A stretch of 38,650 nucleotides of DNA. Origin: an uncultured Acetobacteraceae bacterium. GTDB taxonomy: Bacteria; Pseudomonadota; Alphaproteobacteria; Acetobacterales; Acetobacteraceae. Positions 27,335 to 35,571 of the stretch are shown in pieces. Every line of letters starts with the position of its first letter. Positions within the stretch are counted from its first letter, which is position 1. The notes beneath the pieces were generated by a model. The model saw only the letters and a program-made list of their open reading frames with translations. It was not told the origin of the DNA and searched no databases. The position numbers were made by a program, and so were the translations under genes. Location: the NCBI GenBank assembly GCA_903924985.1, contig CAIYDT010000224.1, positions 1-38,650 of the forward strand, read 5' to 3'.

Positions 27335-28918
27335 ATGCGCTCATGGATTCTGGCCGCGGCGCTCGTCGCGGGGCTATCGGCACACGCCCAAACGCCCAAG
27401 CAGGGCGGCACGCTGAACTACATGATCGCCGCCGATGGCGGGCCGAGCCTGGATGGGCATAAGGAGACGACGTACGCGGTGCTGCACGCGACGGCGCCGT
27501 TCTATTCGACGCTGATCCGGGTGAACCCGGAGAACCCTTCCTCCACCACCGACTTCGTCTGCGATCTTTGCACCGAGATGCCGGTGCCGACCGATGGCGG
27601 GCTAACGTTTAGGTTCAAAATACGGAAGGGCGTGAAGTTCCATGATGGTACGCCATTGACCGCGCACGACGTGGCCACCAGCTGGCGCCGCATCGTCTTC
27701 CCGCCGGCCGGCGTGTCCAGCGCCCGCGAGGCCGCCTATCCGATGGTCGACAAGATCGAGGACCCTGACGACACCACCGTCGCCTTTAAACTAAAATTCG
27801 CCACCCTGTCGTTCATGCCGGCTTTGGCCGACCCCTGGGCGTTCATCTACTCCAAGGCGGTGCTGGACAAGGATCAGCAGTTCTACGAACGCAACATCAT
27901 GGGTTCCGGCCCGTTCAAGTTCGCGGGGTACGAGATCGGGCAGGCCATCCACGGCGTGCGTAACCCCGACTACTACTACCCCGGCCAGCCGCATCTGGAC
28001 GCCTTCAACGGCATCTTCGCCCCGAAGCAGCAGACCCGGGTGGACGCCATGCGCGCCGACCGGGCGGCCCTGGAATTCCGCGGCATGTCGCCCACCGCGC
28101 GCGACCAGTTGGTCAAGGAACTCGGTGACAAGGTCACAGTGCAGGAGAGCGACTGGAACTGCGGCAACGTCTTGACCCCCAACCACAAGCGCAAGCCGTT
28201 CGACGACGTGCGCGTGCGTCGCGCCTTGTTCCTGGCGGTGGATCAATGGAACGGCGCCAAGGCGCTGCAGAAGATCGCCATCGTCCGCACCGTCGGCGGG
28301 ATTGTCTTTCCCGGCTCGCCCTTTGCCGCGACCAAAGAAGAACTCGTGGGGTTCCCCGGTTATCAGATCGATATGGAGAAATCCCGCGCCGAGGCGCGTC
28401 GCTTGCTTAAAGAGGCCGGCGCCGAGGGGCTGTCGGTAGAGATGCTCAACCGCAATGTCGACCAACCCTACATCATCGTCGGCACCTGGCTGGTGGACGA
28501 ATTCCGCAAGATCGGCGTCACGGTCAAACAAAACATCGTGCCGACCGGCCCCTGGCTGGAAAAAATGCGCGCGGGCGACTTCGAACTGGCGATGGAGGCG
28601 AACTGCCAGATGGTGGTGAACCCGATCGCCGATAGCGGGCGGTACCTGCCGCACGAGATCTACAAGGAGAATTTCGCCTATCACGACGACCCCAAGCAGG
28701 TTGAAATCTACGATCGTATGGTGCGGGAGACCGACCCGGCCAAGGCGCGTGTGTTGATGCGGGAATACGAAAAGCAAATCATCGAAGTCGGGGCACACCA
28801 GCTCCCGACGCTGTGGTTCTACCGCATCATTCCCATGCGCAGCTACGTGAAGGGCTGGAAGGTCAGCACCAGCCACTACCTGAACCAAAACCTCGCGAAT
28901 ATCTGGCTGGATCAGTAA
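27335..28918 (+). CDS. ABC substrate-binding protein, dipeptide/oligopeptide type, third paralogue
   Basis: A 527-residue protein with signal peptide MRSWILAAALVAGLSAHA and mature start QTPKQGGTLNYMIAADGG. It is the most diverged of the three but has the same block order and the same cysteines (Cys76 and Cys79 in FVCDLCTE, then WNCGN and ANCQMVVNP). The pocket-side segments differ (for example FHDGTPLTAHDVATSWRRI), which fits a different ligand. ATG 27335 is preceded by GGGAGG. Its TAA stop shares a base with the dppB ATG (TAATG). Confidence 0.92.
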   Translation: MRSWILAAALVAGLSAHAQTPKQGGTLNYMIAADGGPSLDGHKETTYAVLHATAPFYSTLIRVNPENPSSTTDFVCDLCTEMPVPTDGGLTFRFKIRKGVKFHDGTPLTAHDVATSWRRIVFPPAGVSSAREAAYPMVDKIEDPDDTTVAFKLKFATLSFMPALADPWAFIYSKAVLDKDQQFYERNIMGSGPFKFAGYEIGQAIHGVRNPDYYYPGQPHLDAFNGIFAPKQQTRVDAMRADRAALEFRGMSPTARDQLVKELGDKVTVQESDWNCGNVLTPNHKRKPFDDVRVRRALFLAVDQWNGAKALQKIAIVRTVGGIVFPGSPFAATKEELVGFPGYQIDMEKSRAEARRLLKEAGAEGLSVEMLNRNVDQPYIIVGTWLVDEFRKIGVTVKQNIVPTGPWLEKMRAGDFELAMEANCQMVVNPIADSGRYLPHEIYKENFAYHDDPKQVEIYDRMVRETDPAKARVLMREYEKQIIEVGAHQLPTLWFYRIIPMRSYVKGWKVSTSHYLNQNLANIWLDQ

Positions 28919-29889
28919 TGTACCAATACATCGCCAAACGCGTCCTGCTGACCATTCCCACATTGTTGGGGGCGGCGGCATTGGTGTTCCTGCTGATGCG
29001 GCTGATCCCCGGCGACATATGTCTGGTGCGGCTGGGCGGCGGCGGCGGGTCGTTCGATCCCAAGGCGCTGGTGGCGTGCCACGCCGAAATCGGGGTGGAC
29101 CGGCCGGTGATCGTCCAGTTCCTCGAGTTCATCTGGGGGATTATCCGGTTCGATTTCGGCACGTCCATGTGGTCTGGCAAGCCCGTCACCACGGAAATCG
29201 TCGCTCGGCTGCCGATCTCCCTGGAAATCGCGGTGCTGGCGACGGCCATCGCTATCTGCATCGCCATCCCGCTGGGCACCATTTCGGCGCTGAAGCAGAA
29301 TACCTGGATCGACGTTGCGGTGCGGGTATTCGCCATCGGCGGTATCGCCACGCCGTCCTTCTGGCTGGGTATCATGTCGGTGCTGCTGGTGCTGGATGTC
29401 TCGGCCGCCATCACGGGAACGCCGTGGATGCCGCCGATCGACTACGTGCCGATCTGGAAGGACCCGATCCGCAACCTGTCGATGGCCTTCCTGCCCGCCA
29501 TCACGGTCGGCTACCGCTACGCTGCCGTCAGCATGCGCATGACCCGGTCCGCCATGCTGGAAGTGATGCGGGAGGATTACGTGCGCACCGCGCGGGCAAA
29601 GGGGTTGATCAACAAGCTGATCATCAACCGGCACGCGCTCAAGAACGCTCTGCTCCCAGTCGTGACCCTGCTGGGCATCGAGTTTGCCTTCCTGATCGGC
29701 GGGCTGGTGGTGACCGAACAGGTATTCAACCTGAACGGCGTCGGGCGGCTGTTCGTGCAGGCGGTGCAGAACCAGGACTACACCTTGACCCAGGCCCTGG
29801 TGATGCTGACCGTCGCCATTTTCGTGTTCACCAACCTCGCGGTCGATCTGCTGTATGGCTGGCTCGACCCCCGCATTCATTTCGCCTGA
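28918..29889 (+). CDS. Dipeptide/oligopeptide ABC permease DppB
   Basis: A 323-residue inner-membrane subunit. The N-terminal helix YQYIAKRVLLTIPTLLGAAA is typical of DppB/OppB. The ATPase-contact loop VRTARAKGLINKLIINRHAL with NALLPVVTLLG and EQVFNLNGVGRL follow. It forms the channel with DppC. The gene overlaps the third binding-protein gene by one base and lies twelve bases before dppC. The longer frame back to 28813 is inside the binding-protein gene. Confidence 0.93.
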   Translation: MYQYIAKRVLLTIPTLLGAAALVFLLMRLIPGDICLVRLGGGGGSFDPKALVACHAEIGVDRPVIVQFLEFIWGIIRFDFGTSMWSGKPVTTEIVARLPISLEIAVLATAIAICIAIPLGTISALKQNTWIDVAVRVFAIGGIATPSFWLGIMSVLLVLDVSAAITGTPWMPPIDYVPIWKDPIRNLSMAFLPAITVGYRYAAVSMRMTRSAMLEVMREDYVRTARAKGLINKLIINRHALKNALLPVVTLLGIEFAFLIGGLVVTEQVFNLNGVGRLFVQAVQNQDYTLTQALVMLTVAIFVFTNLAVDLLYGWLDPRIHFA

Positions 29890-29901
29890 GGGGGTATCAT
29901 C

Positions 29902-30786
29902 ATGTCCGCCACCGTCATCGACGACGCCCCGCTGCCGCAGCGCTCCCACTGGCAAAACGCGGTGCGCTTCTGCCAGCGGCAGCCCTTGGGCACGTTTGGG
30001 TTGGTTCTGGTCATCATCATGGCCGTAACGGGTTTCAGCGCCGAGCTGATCGCGCCCTACAATCCCACCGCCAACGACTTCGCCGCGATGACGGAGCCTC
30101 CGAGTTGGTCCCATCTGCTGGGGACGGATCAGTTCGGGCGGGATTTGATGTCGCGCATCGTTTATGGCGCCCGTACCGCGCTGATCGTTGGGCTGACGTC
30201 GGCGATTGTCGGGGGCTTCTCGGGCTTGGTGCTGGGGGTGGGCAGCGCGTATTTCGGGGGCAAGACCGATTTGATCATCCAGCGGCTATCGGACATCGTG
30301 ATGGCCTTCCCGCTGATCATCATGGCGCTGGCGGTGGTCGCGATCTTTGGGCCGGGGGTGCAGAACGTCATTCTGGCGATCACCATTCCGCTGATACCGC
30401 GTTGTTCGCGCGTGGTGCGGTCGTCGGCGCTGACGGTGCGGGAGATGCCGTATGTCGACGCGGCGCGCGCCTGCGGGTTCGGGGCCACGCGCATAATTAT
30501 GCGGCACATGGTGCCGAACGTGATGGCGCCCTTCCTGATCATGGTAACGTCGTTCGTCGGTCAGGCCATCCTGGCTGAGGCGTCGCTGTCGTATTTGGGG
30601 CTGGGCGTGCAGGAGCCGGTGCCAGCGTGGGGGCTGATGTTGCAAGGCGGGGCAGAGGAATATGCCTCCACTGCGCCCTGGATCGCGATTTTTCCGGGGG
30701 TTGCGATCATGCTGGCGGTGCTGGGGATCAATTTGTTTGGGGATGCGATGCGCGATGCGCTGGATCCGAAGTTGCGGGAGCGGTAG
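29902..30786 (+). CDS. Dipeptide/oligopeptide ABC permease DppC
   Basis: A 294-residue inner-membrane subunit with six helices. The N-terminal domain starts PLGTFGLVLVIIMAVTGF and is followed by LLGTDQFGRDLMSRIVYGA, a hallmark of DppC/OppC. The loop VDAARACGFGATRIIMRHMVP with NVMAPFLIM contacts the ATPase. The tail ends RDALDPKLRER. The stop codon (30784-30786) lies in a 22-bp palindrome shared with the converging HlyD-family gene. This is the last gene of the operon. Confidence 0.93.
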   Translation: MSATVIDDAPLPQRSHWQNAVRFCQRQPLGTFGLVLVIIMAVTGFSAELIAPYNPTANDFAAMTEPPSWSHLLGTDQFGRDLMSRIVYGARTALIVGLTSAIVGGFSGLVLGVGSAYFGGKTDLIIQRLSDIVMAFPLIIMALAVVAIFGPGVQNVILAITIPLIPRCSRVVRSSALTVREMPYVDAARACGFGATRIIMRHMVPNVMAPFLIMVTSFVGQAILAEASLSYLGLGVQEPVPAWGLMLQGGAEEYASTAPWIAIFPGVAIMLAVLGINLFGDAMRDALDPKLRER

Positions 30787-30798
30787 GCCTACCGCTCC
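30777..30798. repeat. 22-bp perfect palindrome covering two convergent stop codons
   Basis: The half GGAGCGGTAGG (30777-30787) is followed at once by its exact complement (30788-30798). Read on either strand it codes Glu-Arg-stop, so dppC and the HlyD-family gene end with the same codons. As RNA it could form a tight hairpin in both transcripts and act as a shared end signal, though no T tract is present. Confidence 0.5.
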
Positions 30799-31865
30799 GC
30801 AGCCTTGGCCCGACCCCGTCCAAACAAATCCGACAGCATTGCGCCCAGGTGCCGTTCCCGCCTGGTGTCGATATCTACCGTCGCGGTCATGCCGGCTCGG
30901 AGCGGCTTTTCGCCCTCGTGCGGTAACAGGCGCAGCTTCACCGGAAGGCGCTGCACGACCTTCACCCAGTTGCCGGACGCGTTTTGCGGCGGCAGAATCG
31001 CGAACTCCGATCCGGCGGCGGGGCTGATGCTGGCGACCTCGGCCTCCCACGGCTCATCGGGGTAGATATCGAGCACGACCTTGGCCTTTTGCCCGACCGC
31101 GACGTGCGTCAATTCGGTTTCCTTAAGGTTTGCTTCGACCCAAGGCCGGGTTGCCGCGACGATCACGAACAGGGGAGTGGAGGCCTTCACCTGCTCCCCC
31201 AATTGTAGCTTCACGTTCACCGCGATGCCGTCCAGCGGGGCGACCATGGTCGTATGGGCGAGGTCCAGCGCAGCGCGGTCGCGATCGGCCATCTTGTCGC
31301 GCACCATCGGGTGCCGATCGAGGGCGATGTCCGGATCGCCGCCCAGCGCCGCCAGCACGCGCTCCAGCCGTTTGCGCACCACGTTCAGCCGGTCGCGCGC
31401 CACCGCGGCGTCATTCTGCGCGGTCTCCAACACCGAAGCGGCGACCACCCCATGCTGCGCCAGAGAGAGTTGGCGATGGAGTTGGCGTTCCAGGTACGCG
31501 GCCTGGTTTTCGACTTCGCCGAGCTCGCTCTTGGTTTCATGGTAGGTCGCCCGAGCGGTTTCTACCGTGGTACGGGCGACGTCGAGGTCGGCGGCGGCCT
31601 TGGCGAGCGCCAGACGGTAGGGTTCGGGATCGATTCTTACCAGCACAGCGCCGGCGGCGACCGTAGCGTGGTCGCGCACCGCGACCTCGATCACCCGGCC
31701 GGAGACCTCCGGCGCGATTTGGGCGATATCGGCTTTGACGTAGGCGTTTTCGGTATTCACGTAGCGTCCGCCGTGCTGCCACGCCACCAGGCCGCCGGCG
31801 GCCACGAGCAGGGGCACGCCAACCAGCATCGTCAGGCGCAGCAAACGGGTCCGGCTGGGAGTCAT
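30789..31865 (-). CDS. HlyD/EmrA-family periplasmic adaptor
   Basis: The 358-residue adaptor of a tripartite efflux system has one N-terminal membrane helix (LLRLTMLVGVPLLVAAGGLV). The lipoyl half-motif is TENAYVKADIAQIAPEVSGRV, followed by a long coiled coil near residues 95-180 with ATYHETKSELGEVENQAAYLE and the second lipoyl half TMVAPLDGIAVNVKLQLGEQV. It links an MFS pump to an outer-membrane channel. It is somewhat shorter than EmrA (about 390). It is divergent from the emrB-like gene with 81 bases between, so both may be controlled from one region; no regulator gene is adjacent. Confidence 0.87.
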   Translation of the reverse strand: MTPSRTRLLRLTMLVGVPLLVAAGGLVAWQHGGRYVNTENAYVKADIAQIAPEVSGRVIEVAVRDHATVAAGAVLVRIDPEPYRLALAKAAADLDVARTTVETARATYHETKSELGEVENQAAYLERQLHRQLSLAQHGVVAASVLETAQNDAAVARDRLNVVRKRLERVLAALGGDPDIALDRHPMVRDKMADRDRAALDLAHTTMVAPLDGIAVNVKLQLGEQVKASTPLFVIVAATRPWVEANLKETELTHVAVGQKAKVVLDIYPDEPWEAEVASISPAAGSEFAILPPQNASGNWVKVVQRLPVKLRLLPHEGEKPLRAGMTATVDIDTRRERHLGAMLSDLFGRGRAKAAER

Positions 31866-31946
31866 ACGGGTACTCGCGTGGATCGCATGCCGTGCTTATG
31901 ATAACGTAGGCTACCTTTCGCAACCATCGTCCAAAGCACGGCCGCC

Positions 31947-33467
31947 ATGTCCGACAGCGAATTCGCGCTCTCGCTCACCCCCGCGCAACGGTGGGCGATC
32001 ATGGGTGCGGTGATTCTGGCGTCGACGCTGTATTCGACGACATTGCTGATCGCCTCGACGTTGTTGCCGCAAATGCAGGGCACGATGGCGGCCACGGCGG
32101 ACGAGATCGCCTGGGCCATGACGTTCAACATCCTGGCCACGGCGGTGGTGACGCCGATGACCGGTTGGCTGGTCGGGCGATTCGGGCGGCGCGGCGTGAT
32201 GATGTGGTCGCTGCTGGGCTTCACCATTGCGACCTGGTTCTGCGGGGACGCCGATTCGCTGTTCGCGTTGGTGTTCTGGCGCGTCGTGCAGGGGGGGCTG
32301 GGGGCGCCGCTGGTGCCCCTGTCCAACGCCATCCTGCTGGACAGCTTCCCCCGCCGGCAGGTCGGCACGGTGACGTCGATCTTCGGTATGGCGGTGGTGA
32401 TCGGGCCGGTGATCGGCCCCACTTTGGGGGGCTTCCTGGCGGAGGAATACAGCTGGCGGTACGCGTTCTACATGTTGGTGCCGGTGGGGCTGGCCGGCTA
32501 CGTCGCGCTGCGGCTGATCTTGCCACAGGACCGATACGCCGCGCGCATTCGGCTGGACTGGACGGGATTTCTGACCTTTGCCGTTGCCATGTCCTGCGTG
32601 CAGCTTGTGCTGTCACGCGGGCAACGGCTGGACTGGTACGACTCCTCGGAGATCGTGGCCGAAACGGTCCTCGCCGCTGTCGCCTTCTTTATGTTCATCG
32701 CCCACAGCGTCACCGCCGAAAAGCCGTTCCTGGACCTAAAGATGCTCACCGACCCCAACTACGCGCTGGGGCTTATGCTGGTCACCTGTTACGGCATGCT
32801 GAATTTTACCCCGGTGGTCCTGCTTCCGTCGTTGCTGCAACAATACGCCGGTTTTCCGGATCAGATCATCGGCGAAATACTGGGCGCGCGCGGTATCGGC
32901 GCCACCATTGGGTTCTTCCTCGCGATGTTCGTCGGTCGGATGGATCCAAGGGTGGGCATGACCATCGGATTCTCGTTGCAGATCGTGTCCGGCCTGTGGC
33001 TCATGAGCCTCGACCTGAACGTGGATATGATGACGCTGGCGCTGAACAGCGTGCTGCAGGGCATCGCGGTGGGCATTTTCTGGGTGCCGCTGACCATCGC
33101 CACCTTCCCCACTTTGGAATCCCGCCTGATGCCCGAGGGCATGGCGCTGTTCCACCTAATGCGCAACATCGGCTCCAGCTTGTTTATTTCGGTGTGCGTG
33201 GCAGAAATCGTGCACGCCCAAGGCACCAATTACAGCCGGATGACCGAGCAGATCACGCTGTATAACAAGGTGCTGTCGTTGCCATGGGCGATGGGGGCGT
33301 GGACGATGGACACGCAGGCCGGGCTGGCGCAGCTGTCGAAGGAGATCAACCGGCAGGCGGCGATGATCGGCTACGTCAACGCGTTCGGGTTCTATACGGC
33401 GACCTCCGCCGGGGCGATACTGCTGATCTTGATGGCGAAGAAGCGGCAGCGGAAGGTTGCCGCCTGA
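31947..33467 (+). CDS. DHA2-family MFS multidrug pump, EmrB type
   Basis: A 506-residue inner-membrane protein with about fourteen helices, as in the DHA2 family. ASTLLPQMQGTMAATADEIAW and GRFGRRGVMMWSL (motif A) are in the first half. VIGPVIGPTLGGFLAEEYSWRY (motif C) marks antiporters. The C terminus ends KKRQRKVAA. It should expel hydrophobic drugs or metabolites with proton exchange, with the divergent HlyD-like adaptor as partner. It is followed after 18 bases by the small hydrolase gene. Confidence 0.9.
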   Translation: MSDSEFALSLTPAQRWAIMGAVILASTLYSTTLLIASTLLPQMQGTMAATADEIAWAMTFNILATAVVTPMTGWLVGRFGRRGVMMWSLLGFTIATWFCGDADSLFALVFWRVVQGGLGAPLVPLSNAILLDSFPRRQVGTVTSIFGMAVVIGPVIGPTLGGFLAEEYSWRYAFYMLVPVGLAGYVALRLILPQDRYAARIRLDWTGFLTFAVAMSCVQLVLSRGQRLDWYDSSEIVAETVLAAVAFFMFIAHSVTAEKPFLDLKMLTDPNYALGLMLVTCYGMLNFTPVVLLPSLLQQYAGFPDQIIGEILGARGIGATIGFFLAMFVGRMDPRVGMTIGFSLQIVSGLWLMSLDLNVDMMTLALNSVLQGIAVGIFWVPLTIATFPTLESRLMPEGMALFHLMRNIGSSLFISVCVAEIVHAQGTNYSRMTEQITLYNKVLSLPWAMGAWTMDTQAGLAQLSKEINRQAAMIGYVNAFGFYTATSAGAILLILMAKKRQRKVAA

Positions 33468-33485
33468 TTTTTGGGGAGAGACGAG

Positions 33486-34175
33486 ATGGCCAACATCGTA
33501 TTGCTGCACGGCGCCTATCAGGGCGGCTGGATATGGCAACGGACAGCCGCCGTATTGCGCGCCGCGGGGCATAACGTGTTCGCGCCCACGCTGGACGGCT
33601 GTGCGGAGCGCCGGCACGCCCTGCGCCCCGGCATCGACACCGAAAGCCAGGCGGCCGAAGTGGCCGAGATGCTGTTTTTCGAGGATTTGAACGACGTCGT
33701 GCTGGTCGGCTCCAGCTGCGGCGGCATGGTCGGCTGCCGGGTCGCCGAACTGGCGCGGGACCGCATCGGCCGTGTGGTGCTGGCCGACGCTTTGGCGCTG
33801 TTCCACGGTGAGGCGGTTTCGGACCACGTCAAACGCCCGACGGCGGTGACGACCGATCTGGCGACCGGCCCGTCCTATGAGGACGCCGCCAACCGCATGT
33901 TCGCTTCATTGGAGGGGGCGACCAAGGAATGGGCTCTGGCGCGCTACACCCCGCACCCGGTGGCGGCGATGGCAGCACCCGTGAAGCTGGATAGCTTCTG
34001 GCAGCAGAAGTGGAACGCCTCGGTGATCTATTGCAAGCAAGCACCAAACCCCGGGGAGGCGCATCAGCGCCGGGCCGCGAATACGTTGAACGCCAAGTGG
34101 CACGAGCTGAATACCGGGCACTACCCGATGCTGACGGAGCCGGAGGCGTTGTCGAAGTTGATCATGACGGCGTAG
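33486..34175 (+). CDS. Small alpha/beta hydrolase
   Basis: The 229-residue enzyme has the alpha/beta-hydrolase core without a large lid. LLHGAYQGGWIWQ is the oxyanion region. Ser77 in VGSSCGG is the nucleophile (GxSxG), VLADAL is the acid-strand region, and His212 in TGHYP the catalytic histidine. The family includes esterases and MenH/salicylate-esterase-like enzymes; the substrate is unknown. ATG 33486 lies 18 bases after the MFS gene with GGGAGAGACGAG upstream, so it is probably co-transcribed with it and may modify an exported compound. Its 3' end overlaps the converging fusion gene by 55 bases, and the catalytic His codon is at the edge of that overlap. Confidence 0.86.
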   Translation: MANIVLLHGAYQGGWIWQRTAAVLRAAGHNVFAPTLDGCAERRHALRPGIDTESQAAEVAEMLFFEDLNDVVLVGSSCGGMVGCRVAELARDRIGRVVLADALALFHGEAVSDHVKRPTAVTTDLATGPSYEDAANRMFASLEGATKEWALARYTPHPVAAMAAPVKLDSFWQQKWNASVIYCKQAPNPGEAHQRRAANTLNAKWHELNTGHYPMLTEPEALSKLIMTA

Positions 34176-35512
34176 GGGTCAGGTCCGCCGCCGCGGTTCG
34201 AGCGCACGGCGGCTTTTGTGCCGACTGCGCAGTGCATGGGATGGGCCATGAACAGCAGGCCCTCGGCACGGGATTCTTGGGTGGCGGCGCGCCATGTGGC
34301 GGTGTCCTCGGGGGACAGGCCGGAGAGGACGTGATCTTCCCGATACCGCCAGATGGGCCCGGCGGGACGGTCCAGGGTGACGAGCGACGGGAAGCAGGTG
34401 ACCTTGTCGAACCCGGCTGCCCGCATGCGGCGGTACAGGCTGGCATCGGCGACGCCTTTGGCTCCGACCGACTGGGGTGGGATTTCAACCGACCGGCGTA
34501 ACTTCTCCGGCAGGTTCAGGTGCCACCACTGGGGCATGTCCACCGCGCGGACGATCACGCCGACACGGCCGCCGGGGCGGACGACGCGGTGGAGTTCGCG
34601 GAGCGCTCGGTCGGCGTCGCATTCCTCCAGGACCGTTACGGAGAAGGCGCAATCGAAACTGCCATCGGGGAATGGGAGGGATTCGGCGTTGGCGTGCTGG
34701 AACGCGATTGTTGCGGCCAGTCCTTCTTCTCGGGCCAGCGCTTCGGCTTCCTTCAAAAGGAACGGGTTCAGATCGGTCGCGGTAATCGGGTTCGCGGCGC
34801 CGTATCGTTCTGCCAGCATGCGGTCCAGGGCACCCGAACCGCAGCCGACGTCCAGGATGGTCTCCCCTGGCGCGGGGGCCATGGTGTCCAGCAGCGTGCG
34901 CACCATCCCACGGTAGCTCGGTGCGAGCGCCCGGTCCTCCAGCGCCGCCACGCCGCCCAAATGGCGGCCGCCGAGTACGATGAGGGTGAAATTTTCTGCC
35001 AAAGCGGGGAGGGCGGCTTCCCATTGCGTCGGCGCCAGGAAGAACGGCAACAGCACCAAGGCCGGGCCAGTGCCGGACATGCGGTAGGTTATGCCCTCGA
35101 ACGAGCCCTGCTTGTGCGTGGGGACCGAGGCCGGAAAGCCGGCCAGGAAGCCGGCCATGGTGCCAACGATCTCGGCCGTTCGGTCGCTGACCACGTCGGC
35201 CCAGCCGGGGGCGTCGTAGCCCGGCATTACCATCCGCACCGATCCGGGCAGGCGGGCCTCGGCGCGGGCGGTGACCTCTTCCGTCATGCCTCGCGCGCCG
35301 GCGATCATCAGCATGCGGGCGGCAATCGCGGCGAACGGCGTGGGGTCGAGGCGGGAGGGCACGCACAGCGTGAGGCCGGCGATGCGTTCGGGTGCCGCCG
35401 CCGCCAGCCCCGCCACATCGCCGGTCATGGCGGTCGCGACATGCGCGCGCTCGATGCCCAGGTGGTCCCATAGGGCCAGCAGCCGTTCGGTCAGGGTCAT
35501 TTTCTTGTCCAT
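34121..35512 (-). CDS. Fusion of swapped alpha/beta-hydrolase halves with a SAM methyltransferase
   Basis: The 463-residue product has three zones. Residues 1-130 resemble the second half of an alpha/beta hydrolase from the nucleophile elbow on: LGIERAHVATAMTGDVAG corresponds to the usual GHSMGG region but has Ala28 in place of Ser. AAAAPERIAGLTLCVP follows. Residues 135-205 look like the first half of a hydrolase (YRMSGTGPALVLLPFFLAPT, then ENFTLIVLGGRHLGG). Residues 210-400 are a class I methyltransferase with ETILDVGCGSGALD and LPFPDGSFDCAFSVTVLEE. The hydrolase parts are thus in swapped order and probably not catalytic. They may form a binding or dimer domain. ATG 35512 is preferred; ATG 35500 (MTLTERLL) is also good. 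The target is unknown. Confidence 0.75.
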   Translation of the reverse strand: MDKKMTLTERLLALWDHLGIERAHVATAMTGDVAGLAAAAPERIAGLTLCVPSRLDPTPFAAIAARMLMIAGARGMTEEVTARAEARLPGSVRMVMPGYDAPGWADVVSDRTAEIVGTMAGFLAGFPASVPTHKQGSFEGITYRMSGTGPALVLLPFFLAPTQWEAALPALAENFTLIVLGGRHLGGVAALEDRALAPSYRGMVRTLLDTMAPAPGETILDVGCGSGALDRMLAERYGAANPITATDLNPFLLKEAEALAREEGLAATIAFQHANAESLPFPDGSFDCAFSVTVLEECDADRALRELHRVVRPGGRVGVIVRAVDMPQWWHLNLPEKLRRSVEIPPQSVGAKGVADASLYRRMRAAGFDKVTCFPSLVTLDRPAGPIWRYREDHVLSGLSPEDTATWRAATQESRAEGLLFMAHPMHCAVGTKAAVRSNRGGGPDPYAVMINFDNASGSVSIG

Positions 35513-35571
35513 TCTTGCGTTGACCGCATCCTTCGCCTTCTCTGTCGCACACGACAAGCGCGGGGGATTGC

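Noticed and set aside
31866..31946. TTATGATAA (31896-31904) as an operator between the divergent HlyD-like and MFS genes
   Set aside because: The half sites are only four bases long and no regulator gene is adjacent, so it cannot be supported.
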